A stretch of DNA of 64,000 nucleotides from Bradyrhizobium sp. PSBB068 (GTDB taxonomy: Bacteria; Pseudomonadota; Alphaproteobacteria; Rhizobiales; Xanthobacteraceae), in the NCBI GenBank assembly GCA_016839165.1, contig CP069300.1, forward strand, positions 4,712,001-4,776,000. Reading direction: 5' to 3'. A program made the translations under genes and the position numbers. Below, piece after piece: positions 10,301 through 17,935 of this stretch. The notes under the pieces were generated by a model. It made no database searches and was not told where the DNA came from. It saw only the letters and a list, made by a program, of their open reading frames with translations. Positions within the stretch are counted from its first letter, which is position 1; every line of letters starts with the position of its first letter.

Positions 10301-13234
10301 GAAGCCGTCGTCGCCTCCGCCCGCGAGGCTCAGAGCACGCTGGCTGGTGCGTCGACCGAAGCCGCCAATCTCGTCCGCACGCTGGCGGCCGACATGCAGC
10401 ACTCGCTCTCGACCGCCGGCACCGCGACCGCGGAATCCATCGTCGCCTCCGCCCGCGAGGCCCAGAGCACGCTGGCCGGCGCGTCGACCGACGCCACCAA
10501 CCTGGTCCGCACGCTGGCGGCCGATATCGAGCGCTCGCTGTCGATGGCTGGCACCGCGACCGCGGAATCCATCGTCGCCTCCGCCCGCGAGGCCCAGAGC
10601 ACGCTGGCTGGCGCCTCCACCGAGGCCACCGATCTGGTCCGCACCCTGGCGGCCGACATGGAGCGCTCGCTGTCGATGGCCGGCTCCGCCACCGCGGAAT
10701 CGATCACGTCAGGCGCGCGTGAAGCGCAGAGCACGCTGGTCAATGCGTCGACCGAAGCTGCGACCAAGGTGTCGGCACTTGCCGCCGACATCCAGCGTGC
10801 GCTGTCGATGGCCGGTTCAGGCACCGCCGAGGTGCTGACGGCCGGCGCCCGCGAGGCGCAGAACACCCTCGTCGCCGCGTCGACGGAGGCGGCCAACCAC
10901 GTCAAGTCGCTGGCAGCCGATGTCGAGCGCACCCTGACGTCGGTCGGCACCAACACCGCCCAGTCGATCCTCGGCAGTGCGCGCGATGCCCAGAGCTCGT
11001 TCGTCGCGACGTCCAGCGAGGCCGCAACCCAGATCCGCGCGATCTCCGTCGAGATCGAGCGCTCGCTGACCACCGCCAGCGCCGAGACCGCGCAGACCAT
11101 CCTGGGCAGCGCCCGCGAAGCCCAGAGCTCGTTTGCTGCGACCTCCGCCGATGCCGCCGCCCAGATCCGCACGCTCTCGACCGATATCGAGCGTGCGCTA
11201 AGCTCGGTCACGGCCAAGACCACCGACAACATCCAGACCTCGGCGCAGAACGCGCAGGCCGCACTGATCACCATGTCCAACGAGGTCTCGACCAAGGTCA
11301 AGACAACCTCCGCCGACATCGAGCGTTCGGTGCTGTCCGCCACCAGCGCGTTCGGCTCGGCGATGACCGGCAAGACCGACGAGATCGTTACCTATGTGCA
11401 GCAGCAGACCGAGCGTCTGTCGCAGATGGTCGACGGCCGCCGCGGCTCGCTGGTCGAGGCGCTGACCGCCAAGACCACGCAACTTGCGAGCGATATGGAT
11501 CGCGCCACCGCCGACGCGCTGAAGGCGATCGAAACCCGCGGCCTCGCCTTCTCGCAGTCGATGTCGGCGCATGGCGGCGATGTCGCGCGCAACATCACCT
11601 CGGCCGGCGATCAGGCGACCGGCGCGGTGGCGAAGTCGCTCAAGGAGCTCGAGCAGGCCTCGCGCGCGGCGATCGACCAGTCGCGCCAGGTCTCGATCTC
11701 GGCCGTCACCGAGATGCAGGAGACCAGCAAGATCCTGCGCACCGATACGGTGGCGCTGTTCGAGCGGCTGCGCGAGGGCAACATCCTGCTGCAGGAAGTG
11801 TTGACCGGCGCCCACGACAACCTCAACTCGCTGGAGCGCGCGCTGGTGACCCGCGTGGCCGACTTCGTGTCCGCCATGAACGACGTCACCTCACGCAACG
11901 GCGTCGCGACCCAGACGCTGGAAGACCAGCTCACGGTGTTCAACAGCAAGACCGGCAAGGCGCTGGAGGATCTCGGCGCGCTGTCGAGCCAGTTCGAGAC
12001 CCACGGCAAGGCGCTGATCGAGGCGGCTGCCGTGGTCGAGCAGGCCAACCGCTCGACGACGGCCTCCGTCAGCGAGCGTAAGGAGGCGCTGGAGGCGCTG
12101 GTCACGACCATCGACCTGCGCACCACCGATCTCGACCAGCGGCTGTCGCGCTTCACCGGGCTGCTCGACGAATCGCTCGGCGCGGCCGAGGAACGCGCCC
12201 GCGACATCGCCCGCGTGGTGGCGGAGACCGCCGGCGCCGGTTCGGCTGCGATCAGCAGGCAGTTCGAGGCGGTGCGCCAGGCCGCCGAGAACGAGCGCCA
12301 GCAGACCGTCGACGCGATGAACGAGCTCTACCAGCAGAGCAACGCCGAGACCGATGCGATGTTCAGGGAATCGACGGAGAAGTTCTCCGCGATGGTCGCG
12401 GCGATGAAGCAGATGGCGAGCGAGATGCACAGCGAGCTCGAGGCCACCCGCAACGAGCTGCGCCGCGGCGTGCTGGAAATGCCGCAGGAGGCCGCCGAGA
12501 ATACCGCGCAGATGCGCAAGGTGATCGTCGACCAGATCGAGGCGCTGGCCGAGCTGAACCGCATCGTCGCCCATCACGGCCGCGGGCTCGACGTGGTCTC
12601 AACCAACCGCGCCAGCGTCCGGCACGAAGAGCCGGTGATGGCTGCCGCCGGCGGCCGCGCCGACCTGCGGATGCGGGACAGCGTCCGTGACAACGGCAAC
12701 AGTGCCTCGACGCTGCCGCCGCCCGATCTCGGCATGGCGAGCTCGCGCCGCACCGAGGCTCCGTCGGTCAGCCCGGCCGGCCCCAACAACGCCGACGGCT
12801 GGCTCTCCGACCTGCTCAATCGCAGCGACGCACCGCCGCCGGCCCCGCAGGCCCGCGATGCCCAGCAGCGCCCGCGTCCGCAGCAGCAGCCCGCCGCCAA
12901 TCCGCTGGAGTCGCTGTCGCTCGACATCGGCCGGCTGATGGACCGCACGCTGGCGGCGGAGATGTGGGATCGCTACCAGCGCGGCGAGAACAAGGCGTTC
13001 TCCAAACGCCTCTACACGCCCGCCGGCCAGAAGGCCTTCGACGAAGTGGCCCGCAAGTACCGCTCCGACCGCGGCTTCAAGCAGACGGTCGACCGCTACA
13101 TCGCGGAGTTCGAGCGCCTGCTCGACGAAGTCGCCCGCGAAGGCCGCGGCCAGCAGGAGCTGGCTGGCCACCTGACCTCGGAGACCGGGCTGGTCTACAC
13201 CCTGCTCGCGCACGCCGCGGGACGGCTGGGGTGA
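7337..13234 (+). CDS. Giant apolipoprotein-like helical membrane protein, likely GPR/RgsE polar growth ring protein
   Basis: A 1965-residue protein. Residues 1-100 are polar and probably disordered; two hydrophobic segments at about 103-130 and 137-160 anchor it in the inner membrane. Residues from about 180 to 1750 are almost wholly Ala/Ser/Thr/Asp/Gln-rich helix with 11-, 22- and 44-residue periodicities. A Pro/Gln-rich linker follows (about 1790-1855), then a folded C-terminal domain of about 110 residues (SLDIGRLMDRTLAAEMWDRY, then YTPAGQKAFDEVARKY). Length, two N-terminal TM segments, apolipoprotein-like helices and compact C-terminus match the Growth Pole Ring protein of Agrobacterium (about 2100 residues) and RgsE of Sinorhizobium, which organise polar growth. 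Orthology is inferred from architecture. ATG 7337 is preferred to 7316. Confidence 0.7.
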   Translation: MANTPKKVKDPTEVALSAIQEALNISEQGTENRSPLNEGAVPPSLPPSAPDFSATSFESRPTSDRSAFEPIEEPRAPRRAANDDRETIGQMLQTLQGGRARNAFTLFFVCSGAWLLGGAILTIAFWPALQASMAQGTGVLVLAGLAALFAVPILLFYYLASLASHGQRMQMIAQSMAQVAMRFSEPENAAADSMVTVGQAIRREVAAMGDGVERAIARAGELETLVANEVAALERAYSDNEVRIRALLQDIAHQRDNLVGQAEQVRSAISGVQIDLRHDIALISDAIASRVDEVAKSITGALEERGQHITTALSHAGDNMILALGERGGDLLDRLEEASAETTRAVMDASERLTTSLNFKTGHVHDEFVDLADRVHEMLNERIDRITGEFEQRSSAIVDGISDRTEEVHDSLKNSADSLLLELELRSNDLVSKIDDAGNRLAGQIMTSGDRASEALDVTVNSLVAKVVGQTETAHDSLSLQMSAFDDLVKNHGSELAEKFARDSGTLGALITRHISEFDRTVKTFGGDIVERMGQRTQDIADSLKTYVDTFDNRVTANGGEITASLDQRLLQFETTLGSRVTTLDASLTDKLSSFDSSLASKIGSFDGRLQSLDDAIDSRMKTLEVTFESRAKSVTDTIDGHLGTLATQLTEGATQAIHSIDSRLGLLTTTLTEGTVQAIAAVDHRINGVTETIDGHSIRLVDTINGHSTRLADTINGHSANLTDTISARFADIQQGIESRVGVIAGDIDTRVAQFEDLLGSRVEAVAGRIESSGRQASEDLMSRAELLSSSIKSHVEDAERSLTNLVVNTSETIQTGARTAQQALLSVSADVGNQLKLSSAEVESVLTAVGTSAANSILTSARDAQVSLVSASGDVASQIKALSEDVERTLQAAGSATAASVLSGARDAQTTLVSASVEAASQVKSLAADVEQSLSMSGSAAAEAIMTGAREAQTTLISTSTDVTGQVKALASDVERSLSMAGSATAEAVVASAREAQSTLAGASTEAANLVRTLAADMQHSLSTAGTATAESIVASAREAQSTLAGASTDATNLVRTLAADIERSLSMAGTATAESIVASAREAQSTLAGASTEATDLVRTLAADMERSLSMAGSATAESITSGAREAQSTLVNASTEAATKVSALAADIQRALSMAGSGTAEVLTAGAREAQNTLVAASTEAANHVKSLAADVERTLTSVGTNTAQSILGSARDAQSSFVATSSEAATQIRAISVEIERSLTTASAETAQTILGSAREAQSSFAATSADAAAQIRTLSTDIERALSSVTAKTTDNIQTSAQNAQAALITMSNEVSTKVKTTSADIERSVLSATSAFGSAMTGKTDEIVTYVQQQTERLSQMVDGRRGSLVEALTAKTTQLASDMDRATADALKAIETRGLAFSQSMSAHGGDVARNITSAGDQATGAVAKSLKELEQASRAAIDQSRQVSISAVTEMQETSKILRTDTVALFERLREGNILLQEVLTGAHDNLNSLERALVTRVADFVSAMNDVTSRNGVATQTLEDQLTVFNSKTGKALEDLGALSSQFETHGKALIEAAAVVEQANRSTTASVSERKEALEALVTTIDLRTTDLDQRLSRFTGLLDESLGAAEERARDIARVVAETAGAGSAAISRQFEAVRQAAENERQQTVDAMNELYQQSNAETDAMFRESTEKFSAMVAAMKQMASEMHSELEATRNELRRGVLEMPQEAAENTAQMRKVIVDQIEALAELNRIVAHHGRGLDVVSTNRASVRHEEPVMAAAGGRADLRMRDSVRDNGNSASTLPPPDLGMASSRRTEAPSVSPAGPNNADGWLSDLLNRSDAPPPAPQARDAQQRPRPQQQPAANPLESLSLDIGRLMDRTLAAEMWDRYQRGENKAFSKRLYTPAGQKAFDEVARKYRSDRGFKQTVDRYIAEFERLLDEVAREGRGQQELAGHLTSETGLVYTLLAHAAGRLG
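9410..9541 (+). repeat. Four tandem 33-bp / 11-residue repeats
   Basis: Inside the giant gene, four consecutive 33-bp units encode ETIDGHSIRLV, DTINGHSTRLA, DTINGHSANLT and the diverged DTISARFADIQ. The immediately preceding stretch shows a 22-residue version (TQLTEGATQAIHSIDSRLGL followed by TTLTEGTVQAIAAVDHRING). An 11-residue period corresponds to three turns of a slightly underwound alpha helix, as in apolipoproteins and other amphipathic hendecad proteins. Confidence 0.85.
9788..11371 (+). repeat. Twelve tandem 132-bp / 44-residue repeats in exact register
   Basis: Residues 818-1345 of the giant protein consist of twelve 44-residue units, each beginning with a variant of GAREAQSTLVS or SAREAQSTLAG. 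Stepping 132 bases from 9788 lands on the motif every time through 11240, so there are no insertions or deletions. Units 5, 6 and 7 (10316-10711) are nearly identical at DNA level, suggesting recent duplication or gene conversion. Forty-four is four times eleven, so the unit keeps the hendecad phase seen upstream. Outer units are more diverged than central ones. Confidence 0.9.
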
Positions 13235-13261
13235 GCGGCGAACACTGATGGCGAATAGAAG

Positions 13262-13285
13262 CGGAGGCCTGACGGCCTCCGTTTT
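13262..13285 (+). terminator. Rho-independent terminator of the giant gene
   Basis: A perfect 8-bp stem (13262-13269 with 13274-13281) with a TGAC loop is followed by four T residues. It lies 27 bases after the stop codon of the giant gene and before the next plus-strand gene, which therefore probably has its own promoter. Confidence 0.8.
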
Positions 13286-13339
13286 GCTGTTGACCGATGC
13301 AAGGCTAAAATTGCGCCGGAACGAGCTGAGAGGCTTCAG

Positions 13340-13837
13340 ATGTTGCGCACAGGCTGGCGTCCCGTCGTCGCGCTGACGGTGCTCGGAACAGCTGGATTTG
13401 CCGCAGTCGCGACGGCGGATCCGATTGAACCGTCGAAGATCCGGACCATCAGGATTGCACCACCATCGGCTGACGACCGTGGTGATCCATTGACGGCTCC
13501 TCCAAAGTACAACCGCCTTCACGTGTTGACGGTGCGGCCAAGACTACCCGACGAGCAGCGCGACGCTGCGGGCCGCGAGTGGTCGACAACAACGGTGGTA
13601 AGCAAGCCCGCGGCCGATGCGCACGTCGTTCAAACGACGCCGGTCAGACCTGCCTCCGATGAGCTCCGCAATACGTCCGGCGGCAAATGGTCGGGCACAC
13701 AGGGCCTCGTCAGTGCCACATCCGATCCCCACCACATTCGCAGCTTGAGCATCCGCCCGGAGCAGCCGGAGCCATATTCCCGCTATGGTCGCTTCGCTCC
13801 GGAAACCCTCGAGCCTTCTCAGGCGGCGCCCCAGTAA
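13340..13837 (+). CDS. Small exported protein with tandem 36-residue repeats, unknown function
   Basis: A 165-residue protein beginning with a signal peptide (hydrophobic segment ending near AAVATADP). The mature part contains two 36-residue units in tandem, from LTVRPRLPDEQRDAAGREW to VVQ and from TTPVRPASDELRNTSGGKW to HIR, then the start of a third at SLSIRPEQPEPY; a partial unit (RTIRIAPPSADD) precedes them. Each unit carries (V/I)RP, an acidic D-E/Q-x-R segment and a (R/K)W. No family is recognised. A gagg ribosome-binding site precedes the ATG, and the upstream terminator at 13262 makes it a separate transcription unit. It converges with the mlaD gene 39 bases away. Confidence 0.7.
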   Translation: MLRTGWRPVVALTVLGTAGFAAVATADPIEPSKIRTIRIAPPSADDRGDPLTAPPKYNRLHVLTVRPRLPDEQRDAAGREWSTTTVVSKPAADAHVVQTTPVRPASDELRNTSGGKWSGTQGLVSATSDPHHIRSLSIRPEQPEPYSRYGRFAPETLEPSQAAPQ

Positions 13838-13876
13838 GAAAGTGGATGGCCGTCGGTCCCGAACGGGCGGCGCAGC

Positions 13877-14749
13877 CTACTGCCGGCGCCGTGGCCCGGG
13901 CGCTGCGGCGGCGGGAGCCGGCGCGGGCTCGGGTGCGGCATTGTTGCTGCCGCCGAAGATCACCCGGCTCGGATTGCGGTCGAAATTGTTCACGGCGCGG
14001 CTGATGTCGGCGAGCGTGCGGCGGCCGTCGTTGATCAGGAGATTGGAGCGCTTGTCGATATTGTCGGCGAGCTCGCGGATCGACTTCACCATCTGGTTCA
14101 GCTCGCTGCCGTTGTTGCCGCCGGCGATCGCATTGAGGCCCAGCATCAGATTGTCGGCCTTGGCCATCACGCCGTCGACCTTGACCATGACGTTGTCGAT
14201 CTTCTCGGAATTGCGCGCCAGCGCCTCGGTGAAGACCTCGAGGTTCTTCAGCGAATTCTTCACCGACTGCTGATTGTCGGCGACGATGCGGTTGACGTTT
14301 TGCAGGGTGGCGCGGATCGCCTCGGTGACGTCCTGCAATGCGTTGGGGTCGGCGGTCAGGACCGGGATGCCGTCCTCATCGAGCGGCACCGGCGGGGCGG
14401 CCTCCTCGCCGCCCTTCAGCGAGATCGCGGCGACGCCGGTGAGGCCCTGGAATTCGAGACCGACCAGGGTGTCCTTGCGGAGCGGCGCGCTGTTCTCGAT
14501 CATCGCCAGCGCGACCACGCGCCTGGGGTTGTCGAGCTTCACCGACACCACCTCTCCTATCCGGATACCGTTGAAATTGACATTGCCGCCGTTGCGCAGG
14601 CCCGACGCCGGCCCCTCGAAGATCACCCGCAAGGGGCTGCGCTGCTTGGTGGTGTGCAGGCTCTGGAACCACAGCACGAAGCCGAACGCGGCGGCAATCA
14701 CCGCCAGCGTGAAAGCCCCGATCAAGACGTAGTTCGCCCGCGTTTCCAT
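13877..14749 (-). CDS. mlaD: MlaD-family (MCE) lipid-transport substrate-binding protein
   Basis: A 290-residue protein with one N-terminal membrane anchor (YVLIGAFTLAVIAAAFGFVL, residues 6-25) followed by an MCE domain (about residues 38-115, with GLRNGGNVNFNGIRIGEV) and a long helical C-terminal part with heptad-like NVNRIVADNQQSVKNSLKNL. The end is an Ala/Pro-rich tail. MCE proteins form hexameric periplasmic rings or tubes that carry phospholipids between membranes. The protein is longer than E. coli MlaD, like other alphaproteobacterial versions with a helical needle. It is the third gene of an MlaE-MlaF-MlaD set. ATG 14749 is preferred to the TTG one codon upstream. Confidence 0.9.
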   Translation of the reverse strand: METRANYVLIGAFTLAVIAAAFGFVLWFQSLHTTKQRSPLRVIFEGPASGLRNGGNVNFNGIRIGEVVSVKLDNPRRVVALAMIENSAPLRKDTLVGLEFQGLTGVAAISLKGGEEAAPPVPLDEDGIPVLTADPNALQDVTEAIRATLQNVNRIVADNQQSVKNSLKNLEVFTEALARNSEKIDNVMVKVDGVMAKADNLMLGLNAIAGGNNGSELNQMVKSIRELADNIDKRSNLLINDGRRTLADISRAVNNFDRNPSRVIFGGSNNAAPEPAPAPAAAAPGPRRRQ

Positions 14750-14834
14750 CAATTGCTCGCGTTATTCACTCTTGAATTACTCTTGGGCTCTCGCGCACTG
14801 AGCCTGCATCCGAGCCCTTCGAATTTCCTGCTGG

Positions 14835-14881
14835 CGCATGATCTCGTCCGAAAAACCGGTCTCCTCGCTTCGGGATCATGG
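14835..14881 (-). repeat. Interspersed palindromic element, copy 1
   Basis: On the minus strand this stretch reads ATGATCCCGAAGCG ... CCGGTTTTTCGG ... AGATCATGCG, an imperfect palindrome with ATGATC/GATCAT ends and a CCGGTTTTT core. Similar elements occur at 26698-26751 and 30657-30708. It sits in the 130-base gap between the mlaF and mlaD genes, so it may be transcribed and could act as a structured mRNA element. Confidence 0.6.
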
Positions 14882-14882
14882 G

Positions 14883-15653
14883 CTAGGCCACAACGGCTCG
14901 GGCGCGCTTGCCGTTGAAATATTGCTGCAACCACGGATGCTGCGATGCCTTCATGTCGGCGATCGATCCTGCAGCAATGATCTTACCGTTCCCTAAAACG
15001 GCGATACGGTCGCACGCGGTGTAAAGACTGTCGAGATCATGGGTTACCATGAAAACGGTCAGCCCCAAAGTGCGCTGCAAGGTGCGCACCAGCTCGTCGA
15101 AATCGCCGGCGCCGATCGGATCGAGGCCGGACGTCGGCTCGTCGAGAAACACGAGTTCCGGATCGAGCGCGAGTGCGCGCGCCAGCGCGACGCGCTTGAC
15201 CATGCCGCCGGACAATTCCGACGGATAGCGGTCGGCAACCTCAGGCTTGAGGCCGACCATCACCAGCTTCGCCACCATGATCTCGTCGAGCAGCCGCTGC
15301 GAGACGCGCAGATATTCGCGCGCCGGGAACTGGATGTTCTGGCGCACCGTCAGCGAGGAGAACAGCGCGCCCTGCTGGAACAGGATGCCCCAGCGCCGCT
15401 CGACGGCGCGGCGCTGCGACGAGCTCGCGGCATCGAGATCGACGCCGAACACTTCGATGCGGCCGGAGACCTTCGGCACGAGGCCGATGATGGTGCGCGT
15501 CAGCACCGACTTGCCGGCGCCCGACGGGCCGACGAAGCCTAATATCTCTCCGCGCTTGACGTCGAGGTCGAGGCCGTCGAGCACACGCGTGGTGCCGAAT
15601 TGCACGGTGACGTCGCGGACCCGGATGATGGCGTCGATGTCCTCGTCCGCCAT
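14883..15653 (-). CDS. mlaF: MlaF-family ABC transporter ATP-binding protein
   Basis: A 256-residue ATPase. The Walker A motif is GPSGAGKS near residue 43, the signature is ELSGGMVKRVALARALALD, and the Walker B is LVFLDEPTSGLDP; the sequence GGMVKR is typical of the Mla/Ttg2/Mkl subfamily of retrograde lipid transporters. It should power the MlaE permease and MlaD ring at the inner membrane. ATG 15653 lies two bases after the mlaE stop; a GTG at 15659 would overlap that stop, so translation is probably coupled either way. The gap to mlaD is 130 bases and contains a palindromic repeat. Confidence 0.93.
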   Translation of the reverse strand: MADEDIDAIIRVRDVTVQFGTTRVLDGLDLDVKRGEILGFVGPSGAGKSVLTRTIIGLVPKVSGRIEVFGVDLDAASSSQRRAVERRWGILFQQGALFSSLTVRQNIQFPAREYLRVSQRLLDEIMVAKLVMVGLKPEVADRYPSELSGGMVKRVALARALALDPELVFLDEPTSGLDPIGAGDFDELVRTLQRTLGLTVFMVTHDLDSLYTACDRIAVLGNGKIIAAGSIADMKASQHPWLQQYFNGKRARAVVA

Positions 15654-15655
15654 GA

Positions 15656-16789
15656 TCACATCCCGATCGAGGCGAAGAAGATCGCGAACACGCCGTCCAT
15701 CACGATCACGAAGAAAATCCCCTTCACCACCGAGGCGGTGGTGTGCTGACCGAGCGATTCCGCCGAGCCCTGCACCGCCAGCCCCTCGACGCAGGCGACG
15801 ATGCCGATCACCGCGGCCATGACGGGTGCCTTGACCATGCCGACGACGAAATGGTCGATCGATATGGCATCACGAAGGCGGAGCAGGAAGGCCTCCGGAT
15901 CGACGCCGCCATAGAGCCAGGCGACCAGGCCGCCGCCATAGAGCGCGGCCATCGCGCCGAGGAACGCCAGGATCGGCAGCGCCAAGACCAGCGCCAGCAT
16001 GCGCGGCAGGATCAGGACCTCGATCGGATCGAAGCCCATGGTGCGCAGCGCGTCGATCTCCTCGCGCATCTTCATCGAGCCGAGCTCGGCGGTATAGGCC
16101 GAGCCGGAGCGGCCCGCGACCATGATCGCGACCAGCAGCACGCCGATCTCGCGCAGCACCAGCACGCCGAGCATGTCGACCACGAAGATGTCGGCGCCGA
16201 ACCTGCGGAAATGGAAGATGCCCTGCTGCGAGATGATGCAGCCGATCAGGAAGGTGATCAGCACCACGATCGGCACCGCGCGCAAGCAGACCTGCTCGAG
16301 GTGATGCACCGTCGAGGTGAAGCGGAAGCTGCGCGGATGGATCAGCACCTTGGCGGCCGCGGCCAGCACCGCGCCGAGCATGTCGACGAGGCCGATGATG
16401 GTGCCGCCGATCCCGGCCACGGTGCGCCCGATCTGCTCGAGCATGCCCGAGATCAGCAGCGGTTCGCGCACGGCCTTGGACGCGGGGCCGACGCGGCGGA
16501 CCTCATCGACCAGGCTGGAATAGTTCGCGGAGAGGCCCGCGATCTCGGCTTCGGCGCCGGCATCGCTCAGGCTACGGCGCAGCCGCTCGATAAGCCAGGC
16601 GCCGAACGTGTCGAGGCTTGCGACCTGCGACACGTCGATGAAGATATGAGGGCGGCTGCCGCGCAGTCGCTCGGCGTCGGAGACGATCCGCTCGAGCGCA
16701 GGGGCAAAGCGGGCGGTCCAGTTGCCCGCCGCGCACAACGCCAGTCCTTCGCCTTGGGCTATCCGCTCCAGTGTCGGGTCGCCGCTCAC
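15656..16789 (-). CDS. mlaE: MlaE-family permease with N-terminal STAS domain
   Basis: A 377-residue fusion. Residues about 1-105 form a STAS domain (HIFIDVSQVASLDTFGAWLI), the role that the separate protein MlaB plays in E. coli; residues about 125-377 are the MlaE permease with five or six membrane segments and the conserved MREEIDALRTMGFDPIEVL loop. The complex would move phospholipids between inner and outer membrane. Translation seems to begin at GTG 16789. It is the first gene of the mlaE-mlaF-mlaD unit and is divergent from the epimerase gene, 144 bases away. The fusion explains why no separate mlaB is found here. Confidence 0.92.
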   Translation of the reverse strand: MSGDPTLERIAQGEGLALCAAGNWTARFAPALERIVSDAERLRGSRPHIFIDVSQVASLDTFGAWLIERLRRSLSDAGAEAEIAGLSANYSSLVDEVRRVGPASKAVREPLLISGMLEQIGRTVAGIGGTIIGLVDMLGAVLAAAAKVLIHPRSFRFTSTVHHLEQVCLRAVPIVVLITFLIGCIISQQGIFHFRRFGADIFVVDMLGVLVLREIGVLLVAIMVAGRSGSAYTAELGSMKMREEIDALRTMGFDPIEVLILPRMLALVLALPILAFLGAMAALYGGGLVAWLYGGVDPEAFLLRLRDAISIDHFVVGMVKAPVMAAVIGIVACVEGLAVQGSAESLGQHTTASVVKGIFFVIVMDGVFAIFFASIGM

Positions 16790-16933
16790 CTTTTTGCCTA
16801 CCCCTCAAGCCGGCTGGCCGCCGCAACTGCAGATCTCCGGCGGCTTGCCGGATCGGCTTGTCGAATCTGTCACTAACCAGCCATAGTTGGTTGCGCGTCG
16901 CAAGCTACGGTTCAGGAAATAGTAGACTTTAAA

Positions 16934-17935
16934 ATGACTTCCACCCCGCCCGGAGCGATTTCCCTCAACGTGCGGATCGAGCGTTGGCCGATCGCCGGCT
17001 CGTTTACGATCAGCCGCGGCGCCAAGACCGAGGCCGTCGTCGTGGTGGCCGCGGTCGGCCAGGGCGGCCTCATCGGCCGCGGCGAATGCGTGCCCTACCC
17101 GCGCTACGACGAGAAGCCGGAGGCAACCCTGGAGGCGATCCAGGCGATGCAGGAGCCCCTTGCCGGCGGCATGGACCGCATCGCCCTGCAAGCCCGGATG
17201 CCCGCCGGGGCCGCCCGCAATGCACTGGATTGCGCATTGGCGGACCTCGAGGCCAAACGCGCCGGCCAGCGCATCTGGAACCTGTTCGGCCGGCCTGCGC
17301 CCGAACCGCGCACCACCGCCTACACGATCTCGCTGGGCCCTCCCGAAGCAATGGCCGAGGCCACCGCCAAGGCCGCGCACCGCGCGCTGCTCAAGATCAA
17401 GCTCGGCGGCGACGGCGACGGTGCGCGGATCGCCGCCGTGCGCAGGGCCGCGCCAACCTCCGAATTGATCGTCGATGCCAATGAGGCCTGGACCGAGGAC
17501 AACCTCGCCGCCAACCTCAAGGCCTGCGCCGATGCCGGCGTCACGCTGATCGAGCAGCCGCTGCCGGCCGGCAAGGATGAGGCGCTGGCGCGGATCGAGC
17601 GCCCGGTTGCGGTCTGCGCCGACGAGAGCGTGCATGACCGCGCCTCGCTTGCCGGATTGCGCGGCCGCTATGATGCCGTCAACATCAAGCTCGACAAGAC
17701 CGGCGGACTGACCGAGGCGCTCGCGATGGCGGACGCCGCCCGCGCGCTCGGCTTCGAGATCATGATCGGCTGCATGGTGGCGACTTCGCTGTCGATGGCG
17801 CCGGCGATGCTGATCGCGCAAGCCGCGCGCTTCGTCGATCTCGACGGCCCGCTGCTGCTGGCCAACGACCGCGACAACGGCCTGCGCTACGAGGGCAGCC
17901 TGGTCTATCCGCCCGACGCCGCGCTCTGGGGGTGA
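16934..17935 (+). CDS. Dipeptide / N-acyl-amino-acid epimerase, enolase superfamily (DgcA-like)
   Basis: A 333-residue enolase-superfamily enzyme of the Ala-Glu epimerase group. The barrel motifs are ALLKIKLGG (catalytic Lys pair), IVDANEAW, IEQPLPAGKDE and VCADESVHD (metal ligands), VNIKLDKTGG (second catalytic Lys) and the specificity segment GCMVATSLSMAPAM. Such enzymes epimerise L-Ala-D/L-Glu from murein; a related rhizobial enzyme, DgcA, racemises N-acetyl-D-glutamate together with DgcN. No DgcN-like gene is adjacent, so peptide recycling and D-amino-acid catabolism both remain possible. Its last 31 bases overlap the end of the convergent transporter gene. Confidence 0.85.
   Translation: MTSTPPGAISLNVRIERWPIAGSFTISRGAKTEAVVVVAAVGQGGLIGRGECVPYPRYDEKPEATLEAIQAMQEPLAGGMDRIALQARMPAGAARNALDCALADLEAKRAGQRIWNLFGRPAPEPRTTAYTISLGPPEAMAEATAKAAHRALLKIKLGGDGDGARIAAVRRAAPTSELIVDANEAWTEDNLAANLKACADAGVTLIEQPLPAGKDEALARIERPVAVCADESVHDRASLAGLRGRYDAVNIKLDKTGGLTEALAMADAARALGFEIMIGCMVATSLSMAPAMLIAQAARFVDLDGPLLLANDRDNGLRYEGSLVYPPDAALWG

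Noticed and set aside
7154-10402. A 1082-codon minus-strand open frame opposite the giant gene
   Set aside because: It mirrors the repeat units of the plus-strand gene, is rich in Arg, Asp and Gly as expected from reversed GC-rich codons, has no recognisable motif and would overlap the promoter region. The plus-strand protein has signals, membrane segments and a conserved C-terminus.
13877-16789. Possible missing mlaB/mlaC, suggesting a broken Mla operon
   Set aside because: The STAS domain that would be MlaB is fused to the permease, and alphaproteobacterial sets often keep other components elsewhere. Nothing indicates disruption.
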